From positions 1,509,001 through 1,573,000 of the forward strand of contig CAHIKZ030005641.1 in NCBI GenBank assembly GCA_903632075.3: DNA of 64,000 nucleotides. Reading direction: 5' to 3'. The stretch is from Acanthosepion pharaonis. Its lineage: Eukaryota; Mollusca; Cephalopoda; Sepiida; Sepiidae. Below are positions 1-11,460 of this stretch, piece by piece; the stretch's first letter is position 1; every line of letters begins with the position of its first letter. Position numbers and translations under genes: made by a program. The notes under the pieces are model-generated. The model saw only the letters and a list, made by a program, of their open reading frames with translations, was not told the origin of the DNA and ran no database searches.

Positions 1-61
1 CGCATCTGCTGTTACCGACAATGAAGCAGCCAGATGCCAGAAGATGCAATGTTCATTAGTA

Positions 62-520
62 TTATGTAGGAAGAAGAACAAAGATTGAATGAAATAAATG
101 GAGAAGAAATAAATAAAAAGAAGAAATAAATAAATCTGAAGAAGAAGAAAAAGGAAATAAATTTGAAGCGGAAAATGAAGAAATAAACAAACCCGAAGAA
201 AGAAAGAAAGAAATCAAAAGAAGAAGAAGAAGAAGAAGAAATAAATACATCTGGAGAATAAGAAAATGTAAAAAAATTTGAAGTAAACTAAATAAATAAA
301 TCTGAAGAGGAAGAAGAAATATATCTAAAGAAGAAGTAATAAGAAAGAAATATGAAGAAGACGAAGAAATAAATAAATATAAGGAAGAAGAAAAACATAT
401 TTCCGATGAAGAAGAAGAAGAAAAAGACGAACAAGAACAAGAAAAAGGAGGAGAAGAAGAAGAAAAGAAGAAGAAGATGAAGAAGAAGAAGAAGAAAGAC
501 TAGAGGAAATTAATTAAAAT
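62..520. repeat. Purine-rich GAA/AAATAA low-complexity tract
   Basis: The plus strand is almost entirely A and G, built of irregular GAA, GAAGAA and AAATAAATAAA runs, and stays A-rich to about 1,020. Open frames on either strand here encode only Leu/Phe/Ser- or Lys/Glu-rich low complexity and are not genes. Confidence 0.9.
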
Positions 521-1020
521 GATAAAAGAAAATATTGAAAATCTAAAAAAAATATGTAAATATGAAAAATAAAAAAATAAAAGATGAACTAAATGTGAAA
601 AGAAAGAAGGAAAATTGAAAGAAAAAGGAATTGGAGAAAAAAAACTCAAAATAAAAGAAAATTAGTAAGACATGAAAAATAGTAGAATATTAAAGAAATA
701 GTAGGCAAAAAAGAGGGGTCCGCAAAGAAATACAAAGAAAAAATACTGAAAAGATAACAATGCAGCAAAAGGAAAAGAATTAACAACAGGGAAAAAAACA
801 AAGAATCAAAAATGAAGATAGAAAGAAAAAATTTAAAAAAATAAACGAACGAAGAGAAACGTTTGGAAACAGAAATAAATTTTTGTGTAAACGAATCAAA
901 GACGAACGAAAGGAAAAAGTCTGAAGGCAAAGTCACGAGGAGAAAAAAAAAAGCCGAGTATGGCTGCCTTTTTATTGGCAGAAAAATGGTTTTGAGGTAA
1001 GGCCGAAAACTGAAAGACAT

Positions 1021-2066
1021 TTTAAAAAGAGCAGAAAACAGAACACGAATTGAACAAGTGCATTCGTTATTTTCAAGACGAAAACTAATCCGTTAAACAT
1101 TCCAACGAACGAAAGCTGCAGCAAACACTGTTCATCTCTCCAACACAAATAACTCTAAACAATGCAGAACATCCATTTTTTTTTTTACGTTTATTTAAAC
1201 ATTTATTAACGTAATTTTATTTGCTTCTTTATTTATTATCAAAAGAAAAAAATGATTCCTTTACTTGACTCGACCAGATGAAGGCAAGAACGAGTCATCG
1301 GGTTTACAGAATGTATTCTTTTTTATGCCATGTCTCTTCAGGATGTAGGTGATCATGGCCCTCCACAGTTTCATTTTTCTTTATTATTTATGAAATTCTA
1401 TGTTTCCTTGGGAATAACAGTAGATTAAATCCCTGTCCATGTCCTCTAAAAAAGTCGCTTCCACCCAAGGTAAATGTCATGTGATTTCAGGACGTAGACA
1501 ATACATACCTTCGTATTATTTTTTTTAATTCCATATAACGTCAGGGTGTAGGCGATCATCAGTCTCCACATATTCTTATTGTTTTGTAATGCTACGTGAT
1601 TTCAGGATATAAGCAATCATAACTTTCCACATTTTCTTCATTAACTTTTATTTAACTGTTAATTAATAATAACCACGACGTCTTCAGAAAGATAATGGAA
1701 TAGGTTTCCCATGAATTTTCCAGAATTTGAATTCAGAATAACCTTTCTCCTGGAATTGCTGTCCAATCTATCCTGCTATTTAACACATAGCTTTAGGGAG
1801 GGATTCATGCCTTTCCCAAGACCATCAGAGCGAAAGTGAGCAGTACAGACCTTATCTGTGTACTTTGAATTCAATGTTTTCCTTCTCTTGGACTGGCTAC
1901 CATACAAAATTAGAGATACATTTCTATTTCACTGTTTAACCCATAGCTATTGGAGAAGAGATAGATCCATGTCTTTCTTCAGTGCATTAGTCGAGGTGTA
2001 TGCAACAGATTAGGCCATTTCTTGAAATACATTCGCCAATTTGTGCATCGATGGCCGTTACGTTAT

Positions 2067-2070
<4 letters not shown>
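1021..2070. other. Non-coding AT-rich stretch with two SINE-tail fragments
   Basis: No gene is visible. Two short segments, 1,781-1,820 and 1,937-1,980, match the conserved tail of the SINE family seen at 3.4, 38.9, 58.0 and 60.5 kb (a CATAGCT block followed by an ATTCATGCCTTTCCCAAG-like block). They look like truncated SINE relics. Confidence 0.45.

Positions 2071-2106
<36 letters not shown>
2071..2106. repeat. (TA)n microsatellite
   Basis: About 18 perfect TA units. It directly abuts the hammerhead-like relic that follows. Confidence 0.95.
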
Positions 2107-2109
<3 letters not shown>

Positions 2110-2240
2110 GTAAAAGACAATAGGGAAACTGTATTATTAGCCAGCGCGTTTCGTCCAATGTGGAATTTTCAAGATATTAGATAAAATGGATTAAATTCGA
2201 TAAATATTTTAATATATGTTCTGTTTATACGTTATTTTTA
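2107..2240 (-). repeat. Dispersed repeat with GACGAAACGCG motif
   Basis: Read on the minus strand, 2,130-2,165 contains TTGGACGAAACGCGCTGGCT, the same GGACGAAACGCG(C/T)TGGCT block as at about 32,515-32,535 on the plus strand. The block resembles the 3' half of a hammerhead core (GAAA followed by a short palindromic helix III). The CUGAUGA half is not preserved. Positions 2,205-2,250 also match the TIR element at 25.6 kb. Confidence 0.4.
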
Positions 2241-2246
2241 TGAATA

Positions 2247-2440
2247 CAACTTATTTCTGAAACAAACATGGGGACATATGGTGTGATTTTCCGAAATAAA
2301 CATGTGGGCATAAGGTATGCCTAACTGAAACAAGCATGGTGCCATAATGTGCTCCTTTCTGAGACAAACATGATGGCATAAGGCGTGACATTCCGAAACA
2401 CTCATGGTGAGATAAATTGAGCCTTTCCGAAACAAATATT
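2247..2440. repeat. Degenerate ~34-36 bp minisatellite, locus 1
   Basis: About five or six diverged tandem units of the form YTTTCYGAAACAAACATGG followed by a GGCATAAGGTGTG-like half. The same unit forms the longer array at 4,257-4,750. Minus-strand open frames across it (CHHVCFRK-like repeats) are by-products of the repeat and not proteins. Confidence 0.8.
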
Positions 2441-3089
2441 GTGGAATGAGTTGGGTATTCGACTGGATACGAAAATTCGGGTTTACAGAGCTGTTGTACT
2501 TGCCATCCTTTTGTATGGCTCAGAGTCGTGGACTCCATACAAGTACCATGTACGCCATCTGGATGTTTTCCATAAAAGCTGTCTACGTGCAATCTGTGGA
2601 GTTAACCTTCAAGATAGGACATATAACGTAGACCTGTTTAACAGGTGTAATATTGGAAGAATCGAGACTTTTCTCATACAGTCTCAGTTATGGTAGACTG
2701 ATCATGTCTTGAGAATGTCTGATGACAGGATATCCAAGATCCTAATGTAGAGCCAGTTAGATCAGGGCTACAGGAATGCAGGACACCCATGGCTAAGATA
2801 CAAAGACAAGCTGAAAAGCATTTTGTGAACTGTCAATATACCGCATAACCCCCTTGAGCACTTAGCCTTGGAGCGAGTAGAATGGAGATCAACGTGTTTT
2901 AGTGGACTCAGCAGTTTTCACTCTGCTTGTCTGAATTATCTTCAAGAAACGAGAGCAAGATCTAAAAGGTCAGACAATCTAAAAGTGATCTCATCTCACA
3001 ATCCTCACTTTTGCTCCATATGTCGCCTCCTTTGTAAATCACTAGCGGGTCTTAACTGCCACTTAAGATTATCGCACAAAATTTTATAA
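2439..3089 (+). pseudogene. 3' end of a non-LTR retrotransposon (RT C-terminal part plus zinc finger), decayed
   Basis: The plus strand encodes the region after the reverse-transcriptase palm of a LINE: a VYRAVVLAILLYGSESW motif, a CLRAICGV block, then LIQSQLW. An in-frame stop is followed by a TDHVLRM block. The reading continues in pieces to a C-terminal C2H2-type finger (CSICRLLCKSLAGLNCH, then RLSHK) just before a stop at about 3,087. The YGSESW and H-V-RM motifs are typical of the LINE C-terminal domain. At least two stops show that it is dead and 5' truncated; no palm-domain YADD motif is present. The exact clade is uncertain. Confidence 0.8.
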
Positions 3090-3142
3090 CTAAATTAATT
3101 TAGCTGTCAGATCCTCATACGTCGAAACCGACGGGAGAGTCC

Positions 3143-3182
<40 letters not shown>
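3090..3182 (+). repeat. LINE 3' tail ending in (TA)n
   Basis: After the LINE stop comes a short tail, GCTGTCAGATCCTCATACGT and onwards, that ends in perfect (TA)n at 3,145-3,182. An almost identical tail followed by (TA)n occurs at 39,065-39,213, so the TA tract is probably the tandem 3' terminus of the element and not an independent microsatellite. Confidence 0.65.
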
Positions 3183-3184
<2 letters not shown>

Positions 3185-3334
3185 ATGTTTAAAAAGAAAA
3201 TTTATATAATTTGAGATGGGTTTATATGAATTCTACGGCTTGTCAACTATTTGCAGGTTATTTAAAACCAGGAAATATTTTAGATTGTAAGAATCAGTTT
3301 TAGATAATAATCGTTTTAGTAATACAAGTGTTAC

Positions 3335-3605
3335 AAATTAACCCATAGCTGAGAGGAGAAGTGAATTCATACATTTCCCAAGGGTATTTGCGCCTAAGCG
3401 AATATTACGAACCCTGCGGGAATTGAAACTAGGATCTCAAATTAACAATTCCGAGTCATAATCCATTACATCACCCGTACATCAAAGTTTACAGTTCCTA
3501 GCATTCTCAAGCCGTCACCCATTTAGGTAATGACCAGTCTCAACGTTGCTTAATCATCTGAGAACCGCTGTTTCAACGTGATGTGGTCGTAAACCCACGA
3601 TAGAG
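3335..3605 (-). mobile_element. SINE with a 5S rRNA-derived head (SINE3-like)
   Basis: On the minus strand, 3,600 down to about 3,490 resembles 5S rRNA: ACGTTGAAACAGCGGTTCTC, then a GATTAAGCAACGTTGAG block, then CTGGTCATTACCTAAATGGG and TGACGGCTTGAGAATG. These match the 5S internal promoter and 3' half as I recall them. A segment with CTAGTTTCAATTCCCGC follows, then the shared tail (CCTTGGGAAATGTATGAATT onwards, CAGCTATGGGTTAA). The head is diverged, so this is a SINE and not a functional 5S gene. A second copy lies at 57,945-58,170. Confidence 0.75.
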
Positions 3606-4256
3606 CATTTGTGCATATACACTGTGTAATCATAAATATCAAGCCTGCAGGGTTATTGTTAGTTTCATGCCTTAAACGCTTATCACACAAATTAACACTT
3701 CCTCAATGAGAGGTGACCAAATCTTATTTTTATGTACTTTAATGGGAGAATTGGTTCTTTTGACGATATTTATGTTTATGTTATTTACATTGTATACTTA
3801 TAAAATCAGTGAAATCCAGTTGTATCTACATTGGTAAGGCCGGGCATTGCTACACTTTTATCAAGGAAATCGAGTTATCTGCGATTAAAGAAAAAAAGAA
3901 AGCTTGCATATTAGCGTTTCGCCTTAAAAAATGTTGAATGAAACTTGATACGTTCCCACTTTAATTACTTCCACGAAATCTGACGAATCGTTAGTACAAA
4001 GATGAATACAACATATAATAAATTATAATCAGAAATAAATTCACTGTATAGAAAAATGTCCATTGATTACAGACACAAAAAAAATTATCTTTTGAATAAT
4101 TCTTTTTAAGGCTTATCTCATGCCTGTTGTCTTTAGAATCTGGTCACGGGAAAGCAAAGTGGGAATTCGCTACATAATTGAAATTTGACTCATTAAAACA
4201 CTTCGATTTAATCAAGAGTCTTCATTAGACAAAAGAGGCTGCCGATCAGAAAAGAT
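3606..4256. other. No recognisable feature
   Basis: AT-rich intergenic DNA with no convincing reading frame, repeat or RNA gene seen by eye. Confidence 0.4.
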
Positions 4257-4750
4257 GAAGGCACGAGGTGTGTCTTTCCAAAACAAACATGGGGTCATAA
4301 ATTGAGACTTCCTGAAACAAACATGATTGTAGAAGGTGTGCCTTTCTGAAATAAACAAAGTCTTCATTTCCGAAATAAACATGGTGTCATAAGCTGTGCC
4401 ATTTCAAAACCAACATGGTAACATGAAGATTGTCTTTCCGAAACAAACATAATGGTATAAGGTGTACCTTTCTGAAATAGATATGCTGGCATAAGGTGTG
4501 CCTTCTAAAACAGACATGGTGGCTTAAGGTGTAACTTTCTGAAATAGATATGCTGGCATAAGGTGTGCCTTCTAAAACAAACATGGTGGCTTAAGGTGTA
4601 ACTTTCTAAAACAAACATTGGGGTAAGTGTGACTTTCCGAAATAAAGATGTAAGCATAAGGTTTGCCTTTCCGAAACAAACATGGTGACATAATTTGTGC
4701 TTTTCCGAAACAAACATGGGGGCTATAAGTTACTTTCCGAAATAAACCTT
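4257..4750. repeat. Degenerate ~34-36 bp minisatellite, locus 2
   Basis: About 14 diverged units built on CTTTCYGAAACAAACATGG plus a YGGCATAAGGTGTG-like half. A two-unit (about 68 bp) higher-order duplication is visible at 4,470-4,600, where CTGAAATAGATATGCTGGCA occurs twice. It is the same family as 2,247-2,440. Confidence 0.85.
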
Positions 4751-4754
4751 AGCG

Positions 4755-5225
4755 CAAGATCAGAAAAAAAGAGTCGCTACAGTAAATCCAGTGCTCCTTC
4801 TGGTTGTCAGTGCTTGCCCTGGTGGAGAAAAAAACTGGCTTCCCCGGAGTAGGAGGTGCTGGCCGTCGGCTGACTTGTAAAAGGTGGCTCGTAAAGTCAA
4901 CTTATAAGTGAAATAAAGTTCGATCCTTAATTGGTGTCCCATACGTTGGGCCACATCTAAATTACGCTTAGAAAACTACCATCACACTACGTACCTCATG
5001 AAGCGCCTTCATTATTTAATTTTTTCCTTCGATATTTAGAACTAGAGTTATATTTTAAAAAAGGTAGTATATGCTGTTCTGCGAACAGTCGTTGAATGTC
5101 GGCTAGGTGACACCGGTTGCATTTGTCTCTTCTTACAAGACTCGATCCCCTTCATGCCGCTACCGTTTTTGTTTAGGCATGATTTGATTATTTTGGGAAA
5201 GATATTGGAACACTCTAGACCATTT
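4755..5225. other. Unassigned stretch
   Basis: The part at 4,780-4,940 is less AT-rich than its surroundings and could be a SINE or LTR fragment, but no family was recognised. No gene is seen. Confidence 0.3.
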
Positions 5226-5229
5226 ACAA

Positions 5230-6065
5230 GAAACCACCTGCATACGGATAGATAATGAATTCAGTAAATACGATAAAACAGAAAGGCACGTAAGACAAGG
5301 AGGAATTATTCAAACTTTAACAGACAAAAGAACTTATAGACCAAAAAATTATAGACAACTAGTAAAAAAACGTTAATGAAATAAAATGATTGACCATCAG
5401 TTGTAAGAATACAGAATTTATGGACGTTAACAAAAGGGATAGCTCATGTTACGAATTACATATTGGGGGCGTCAAAATGAAGCAACTACGTAATTATCTG
5501 TTAAGTGTTTTAACAAATGACGGGAAGTCTAACACTGGCATCTAAAGATGCTGCGGAATAGCGAAAAATGCCTTCTAAAATTTAAACAAGGCATCGGAAA
5601 AATTTCTGGAAAATATCTTTATAAACAAAATGTGTGCTGAATTGCTATGTAATATCAATCCTTCTATATGGCAGTGAATTGTAGACAAGTTCCTCACTGC
5701 TGAAGAGATAAATTTAAGCAACAAAGATTTTGTTCTACAGATGTTGTTCTACAGGAGGATCCTGAGAATTTCACTGCGGGATTATAGTAGCAGCAAAATA
5801 GAAATTAGAACAGCAAGGCAACTTATTCTGAGTAATATAATGAGGAAAAATGGATTAAACAATTTGACACTAACAGAACATATAGAAAGCATGAGGGGTG
5901 GATAAAAACATCGATTACTCTGCTTAAAGATCTTGTGTGCATGACTGGCAAAACATGGACTAATCGGAATAGTAATGGGACAAACCTTAGTAAGAGTTAC
6001 AAAAGACAGGAAGTTGTGGAGAGACATGTTACAACACGCCCTGAAGGTACAAAAAGCATAAAAAG
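5230..6065 (+). pseudogene. Heavily decayed LINE (endonuclease/RT type), 3' part
   Basis: In shifting plus frames the translation follows the 3' end of the same LINE class as 45.7-48.3 kb: an MCAELLCNINPS block near 5,630, FYRRILRISL near 5,740, QLILSNIMRKNGLNNLTL near 5,820-5,865 and LTEHIE near 5,868, then KLWRDMLQHALKVQKA up to 6,060. Many stops and frameshifts are present. The long minus-strand frames over it are antisense artefacts. Confidence 0.7.
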
Positions 6066-7559
6066 AATGCTTGTTGTTATTGTTGAAAATTGAGAATTGT
6101 TTTTTACTAGAAACTGCTCGATCCGAAGAAGTTTTAAAAGCTGAACAACACAGAGCAGCCAAGTATTGGATTGTTTGATGAATTCGTTTCTCTTTGTTCC
6201 AATGTTATTTGAATTAACACGCAAATATTTTTTTTACCGTAGCCTCTTATCGTTTATTTGTAAATTTAATCTTTTTCTATAACTTTTGTTTATCGTTTTC
6301 GAAATTTTATTGAATTTTACTTCTCTTAAGACAAATGAGTGGCAAGTCGACAAAAAGGAGCATTTTTCCGACACCTGCATCTCTTTGCTTTCAACCAAGG
6401 CTGCTCGAGACATTTGTGCTGTAAACGGATAAAGTAATATTACGGAAAAAAACTGAACTAAAAAGGGTTTTCACAATTCACGCGATCCGGCCGACCAGTT
6501 CAGTTGAATAAGGACCAATTGAAGGAAAGACAATGCACGATGACCCGACCCAATCCAGTAGGGAATTGACCCAGCAGCTGAGATGCCCTCATAATATCGT
6601 CACCCGTCGTCATCACTCGATTTATTAAAATTGTTTACGAATAATAGGCTTAAAATAAATGGAAAACCAAAATAAATTATCACACACACAATCAAGCAAA
6701 ATATACCTGCTATCCAATACCAAACTATTTTATGTTTTACTTGGATGGAAGTTAAACAAAAAAAGAAACGATTATCTAAGACAGTACACATTAATACCTT
6801 CATATGTAATACCTTCATATGTAATTCACATACGCTCGTATCAAAGACTGAAATTCCCTTTTAAAAATCAATCATTTTAAATTTGAATTTTATTCTCGCT
6901 TCTTTGGCATCAAACAATTGGTTTTATCTGGTTCCTCTCCAGGCCATGTTTTCTTAAAGAACATACACTGTTTACACCGAAGAGTCTTTCAACTGGCCTT
7001 TCTTTTCTTACTCAACGAAGACGCTACAAATCGAAGGTAAATGTTTTCAATTTATTTCTCTGTTGATTTTATTTTTCACATGAAAGAAAATGTTCAATTG
7101 ATTTTTTCTTTATTATGTTGACTAACGTTTTTTTTTTCGTTTTCTGTTGCTTTCTTCGACAACTTTAAAATCATTATACGGTTAAAATTCGTTAAACTGA
7201 AGTAAGTGGATTTTTATATAATTTTTCTTCCTTTTGAAGTTTCGTTCGTAAATGTTTCTTTGAAAAAAATTATATTTTAAAATGCCGGTACTGAAGTGGC
7301 TCTAAAAATTGTGTTCCATATGCAATATGCCTATTGAGGTGACTCCTTTACATATGAACTCACAAAGACTATAAATAGCTACAGCTATTACCCATGAGGC
7401 AGTTGAGTGTATAATACTTCCCGTGAGTCTGTAACACTACACTACACTACAAGATATCTAACAAACCGAACGAACAATTATCACGTACGCACAAACGTGG
7501 CTTGCGATACTAACAGCTCAAAAAGATTTTAAATCTTTTAGCTTTTCTGTTCGTTAGAG
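6066..7559. other. No recognisable gene
   Basis: AT-rich sequence with poly-T tracts. Short frames with no recognisable domain or codon structure. Nothing is assigned. Confidence 0.4.
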
Positions 7560-7810
7560 GATTTCAAATCTGTTGGAGGAGAAAATCAAATAACTGATCT
7601 CTTCTTGTCAACTACTGGCAGTGAGGTCATTATAAAATTATCAGTAATTGCACAACTAAGACAGTTGAAGGAAATGACGTTGGACGATATAAGTCGACTA
7701 ATAGTGAAAAAGATAACACCCAAGAAAAAACTAGTGAATGCAGAGAGAGCTTCAGTTCTTTTAAAACTGAACGTTATGGACAAACAAGAAAAAACGCTAC
7801 TTGTATAAAA
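7560..7810 (+). pseudogene. Possible Gag fragment of a Ty3/gypsy-like retroelement
   Basis: An open plus frame reads through LFLSTTGSEVIIKL, then LDDISRLIVKKITPKKKLVN, then AERASVLLKLN. The pattern of a TG-S/A-E stretch, a helical spacer and then K-I-x-P-x-K plus AER resembles the capsid region of gypsy Gag proteins (an L..HF.PK...AERF.F type pattern). No protease, RT or LTR was found beside it. The assignment rests on pattern only and could be chance. Confidence 0.35.
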
Positions 7811-8429
7811 ACGTGGACAGTAAAGTTTCAGTTTACTTATATTGTAAACTGGGTGTGAAAAGCGGTATTTTGGTAAATGTTCCAATTGAGTGGAGGAGGA
7901 TAATCTCTTGGAGTGATTGTGTCAATTGTTAGAATGAATATTTTTTCTATTTCCCCTCATATTACGGCTTTACGATGTTCTTCCAGTCGAAATCTTAAGA
8001 GGGCGGCCTTTTTCTCCCTTCGAGTTATTCTTTATATTGTCATCCTCTTGTATCCTTCTGTCCCAGTTTGTTGGAGCTGCTGCCATATACCCAGGGTAGT
8101 TATTACGTTGTAAGGTACTGCTTATACTTAGCATTTCTTGTATGTCTCTGAGTCATGACTTATAACTTTTGCTCGATGTTGTAAGACGATCCGTTTCTTT
8201 AAACTGTATGAGTGGTGAGAGTTGAAGTATTGTGAATGTTGGCTTGCGGGATTTGTTGAACCCATGCTCTGTTTGAGGTATTAGTACATCCACGAATGCG
8301 AGTTTTTTTCTTTTTTTTTTTCTTTTTTTTTCTTTTTGTCGCTTTCTCTCTCCGTTGTGAATAGAAGAGTACAACCTCTCTCTGTCTGTTTTACAAATAC
8401 TTTCATGGTAATTACTCCGATGAGCTGCT

Positions 8430-8760
8430 TTCACTGGTTCCCAGACTTCATGAATTCAAGCGTCCTACGAGGCTGGCACCCCGCTCTCACCCATTCACTG
8501 TAGAAACTTTTAAATGTAGCCGCACTTCTACTTCAATAGCTTCATACCTCGCACCTCTCGCCTGTGGAACACCCTTCCATATTACTGTTTCCCTGTTTCT
8601 CCAACTATTCAAATGTAATGTCAATCGACATCTCCAGTTACCTTGATCTATCCACTATCCCTCTCCCCATTCTTTCTTCTATCACTCCTATCTGCTCTCG
8701 CTCCAAATCTTCTGCAACCCCCTGCATCCTTGCCCGGGGCGTAATGCTAAAAAAAAAAAG
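8430..8760 (+). pseudogene. 3' end of a jockey-like LINE, with poly-A
   Basis: Plus-strand translation with frameshifts gives RPTRLAPRSHPFTVE, then an ACGTPFHITVS block, then FKCNVNRHLQLP before a stop. This parallels the 17.3-kb copy (RSHRFSIDLPRSNRKFYANS, SHLWKSIP, KCKCNVNRYLLSS). Both copies end in CTTGC-GGGG-TG/A followed by an A-run (8,748-8,758 here). It is the extreme C-terminus of a non-LTR retrotransposon ORF2 (the SFF.RT..LWN.LP type region) and is dead. Confidence 0.65.
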
Positions 8761-8879
8761 AGGATAACAATACTGTGGAAACAGCTTCGGTCTGCCTACC
8801 CTATGTGAAGGGATTATTGGGAAAAAACACAACAGATCTGTGGTCCATATAACATCAGCACGACCTTCAAAAGTATTTC

Positions 8880-9080
8880 AACACTTCACAGACGCTTATT
8901 CTGTATAAGACCCCACCATAGCGATGAACACGACTAAGAACTGTGTGTACGTCATACCATGCGGCTGTAGTAATAATTATAAAGGCGAAAAAGTATTCAT
9001 CTTTACTGTTATCATAACGTAACAACTGCGTTGGTTGGATCCTGTGACTTGACCCAAAGAGTCTTGAGTTCAATACCTGA
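8880..9080 (-). repeat. Fragment related to the 128-bp satellite family
   Basis: Read on the minus strand, 8,985-9,013 gives CGTTATGATAACAGTAAAGA followed by TGAATACTT. This matches the block GTTGTGATAACAACAAAGAT at 11,220 and the ATGACAATAAAGATGAGGAC block of the satellite. The hammerhead-like half is lost. Confidence 0.35.
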
Positions 9081-9734
9081 TTACTTGTAGAATGAAAGAA
9101 ATGGGAGATAACTAAGACATGCGGAAAAGGCTTGGCTGAACAATCTACTCAGTTCGAATTTCCAAGAACTGTTTCATTGTCTTTTTTTTTTTTTTATCAG
9201 AATATATCGTCGACTTTTGGGTTCTGGGGAAAGCATACTGAAAAAAATACCTTTTTTATGACTGTCAATTATTTTCAATTCAATTATCTTTTTAACTGTT
9301 TCAAAGTGTTTTTGTTTAATATTTTTAGAAAGACATTTCTTAATTTTTTATTAAATAGCTATTTTAATAATTGTGAAATGTCAAGTTTAAGAGAATCCAA
9401 TATGTCTTTTTAATTAGAAAAAGTTACTTTTCATATTTATTGTTTTTCAGGAGCAATTAACATATATTGAAAATTATTCAGAGCAAGTAAAATTATTTAT
9501 TCTGGCTACCTTGGTGTTTTTTTTTTTTATCACAGGACGTTGTAAGCACAAAAATTCAGGTTTCTGTCATATTTTGTAATCCATACATTAGCTTTTCTAT
9601 CAGGCACTCATAAGTTTAAGCCGGTTTTGCTCATCATGGAGCAACTGAAAGATATTTTGTATAACACATAGAACAGTCTTTAAACAATGAATTTAACTAC
9701 GCAAGAGGATTTTATCCCTTTTTTTCTTAATTAA

Positions 9735-10060
9735 AGTTCAAATCTTCTCCATAAAAATCACTTTCCATTGTACTCTTTTTTACCACCTTTATTAATTTAT
9801 AATTTTTTTAAATAATCTATAATATTTAACTAATTTTTGTAAAACTAATTTAAATGCTACTTTTTAAAACTAATTTTTTTAAATTATTTTCTAATTTTTA
9901 CCCATTTTTTACCATTAAAAGTTCAGATCTGGTCCATAAAAACCCTTTCCATTGTAGCCCCATTTTAGCCATTTGACTAATTTCTTATTTTTGAAACTAT
10001 TTTTAAACTAATTTCTAATTTTTTAAACTAATTTCTAAATTTTTAAACTAATATAAATGA
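9735..10060. repeat. Local duplication, ~183 bp apart, and TAATTTCTAATTTTTAAAC repeats
   Basis: AAGTTCAAATCTTCTCCATA at 9,735 recurs as AAGTTCAGATCTGGTCCATA at 9,918 with similar downstream sequence. Short ACTAATTTCTAATTTTTAAA units follow to 10,050. This looks like local tandem duplication. Confidence 0.6.
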
Positions 10061-11204
10061 ATGACTGCAATTCATTTAAAAGTATTAAAAATGCATACAT
10101 CTACCTGCTGCAAAGTTATTTCAAAGAAAAATCTGAAGGAGATGAAATCTTTTGTTTGTGGGGGTTTTTTTTTTCGAACTAATTTTGATGGAGGACTACT
10201 AAAAAGTTATTTTGGTGACGTGCAAAATTTAATTTATTTAAGAATGATCTTTTTCTTTATATTTTAATACCTCGTTGTATGTATCAGTTATAACATTTAA
10301 TATTGGTGATAAAGAAATTGAAAATGTGGCTACAAAACCCAAACATTAAACACAGACCTCGAGTCACGTTCTTAAGAAATTGAAAATAGAATAATCAGAG
10401 TTCGGTGTAGTTTTATCCAACTCCTCAAGACGCTACAAAAAACAAACATTAAACACAGACTCCAGTCATGTTCTTAAATAATCTTTCTTATGGATATCAT
10501 GTGTGGCTCCCAATTCGTTCATAAATATCTAAACTATCAACTATGTACAAGACTTTTCCCAGATCAATGATTAAAAATGGCTTCAAGCGAATGAACCCTG
10601 TAGGTCTTAAAAAGGCGATCCTTCATCAGAGCTTATACAAAATCACAAAGAACTGTACCTACCAAATAACAGAAACCATATCACTTGAAGAATTTCAGTA
10701 GCAGCAACAATTAAAATGGATAGCGCATGGAATTCGAACATAATCAAGATGTTAACTTTTCCAAACAAAAGTATTGGAAAGAAGTCCCCGTCGATACGAG
10801 AACGAGCGATAAGAAACCTATTTTCCTAAAAAAAAAATTGTTTCAAGATAAATATTTTACAAATTTCAACCGGCAGTTACAGTAATTGTTTGATCAATGA
10901 ATGACGAATATTTCCTTATAAAGAAACGGCTCATCTTACAATTACCATTTCTTTTGTCTCTGGTGAAACTATAATAATTTTTTTCTAAATAGATACGAAC
11001 AAGGACAATCGGAAATGCACTGACCACCGCTTAGGACTGACATAAACTATTTTCTTCTTATTCTCAATCTCTTAAAAGAAAAACATGTCATAAGATACGA
11101 TAAAAGTTGACAGATTGATAGGCAAATCGATTGAACGATATTAATGGAATGGGACAGATAGAAATCTAAAGAAAAAAGCTAGATATTATTTACATACAAA
11201 ATAA
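10061..11204. other. No recognisable gene; small local duplication
   Basis: A short direct duplication is present: AACATTAAACACAGAC occurs at about 10,343 and again at about 10,446, with matching CAGTCA(C/T)GTTCTTAA downstream. Nothing else is assigned. Confidence 0.4.
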
Positions 11205-11460
11205 TGTATTCATCTTTGTTGTTATCACAACGTTTCAGCCGTTTTGCTTTGCGGCATTCTTCAGGTATCTGTCGACCCGGATAGACCTCAGGTAATTTCG
11301 AACTGAAACCTTTACATAATCTACGTACGTAAATTGTTCTCGTTCCGCTGGCTATGTCTAAGGATATCTTGTCATTTTCCTTTTACTGCTACTCATTTAT
11401 TAATCATTCTATCCTCACCGAGTCTCTACTACTCGGCCCAGGGACTAAACTCACAATTAC
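11205..11460 (-). repeat. Dispersed element with hammerhead-like motif (satellite relative)
   Basis: On the minus strand, 11,275 down to 11,213 reads CCTGAAGAATGCCGCAAAGC, then AAAACGGCTGAAACGTTGTG, then ATAACAACAAAGATGAATAC. The order CUGANGA, stem II (GCCG/CGGC), GAAAC, then an AAAGATGA block is shared with the 128-bp satellite and with the 49.3-49.5 kb element. Similarity to the 49.5-kb copy continues upstream (AGTTCTCGT, AGGATATCTTGTC-like and GCCC(A/G)..CCAAGGATTGAA-like blocks) through about 11,460. Confidence 0.6.

Noticed and set aside
646..1020. 124-residue minus-strand Phe/Leu-rich frame
   Set aside because: It is the complement of a purine-rich low-complexity tract. The apparent membrane protein is a composition artefact.
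3490..3600. Functional 5S rRNA gene
   Set aside because: The 5S similarity is diverged, lacks a clean 5' end and is fused to a SINE body and tail.
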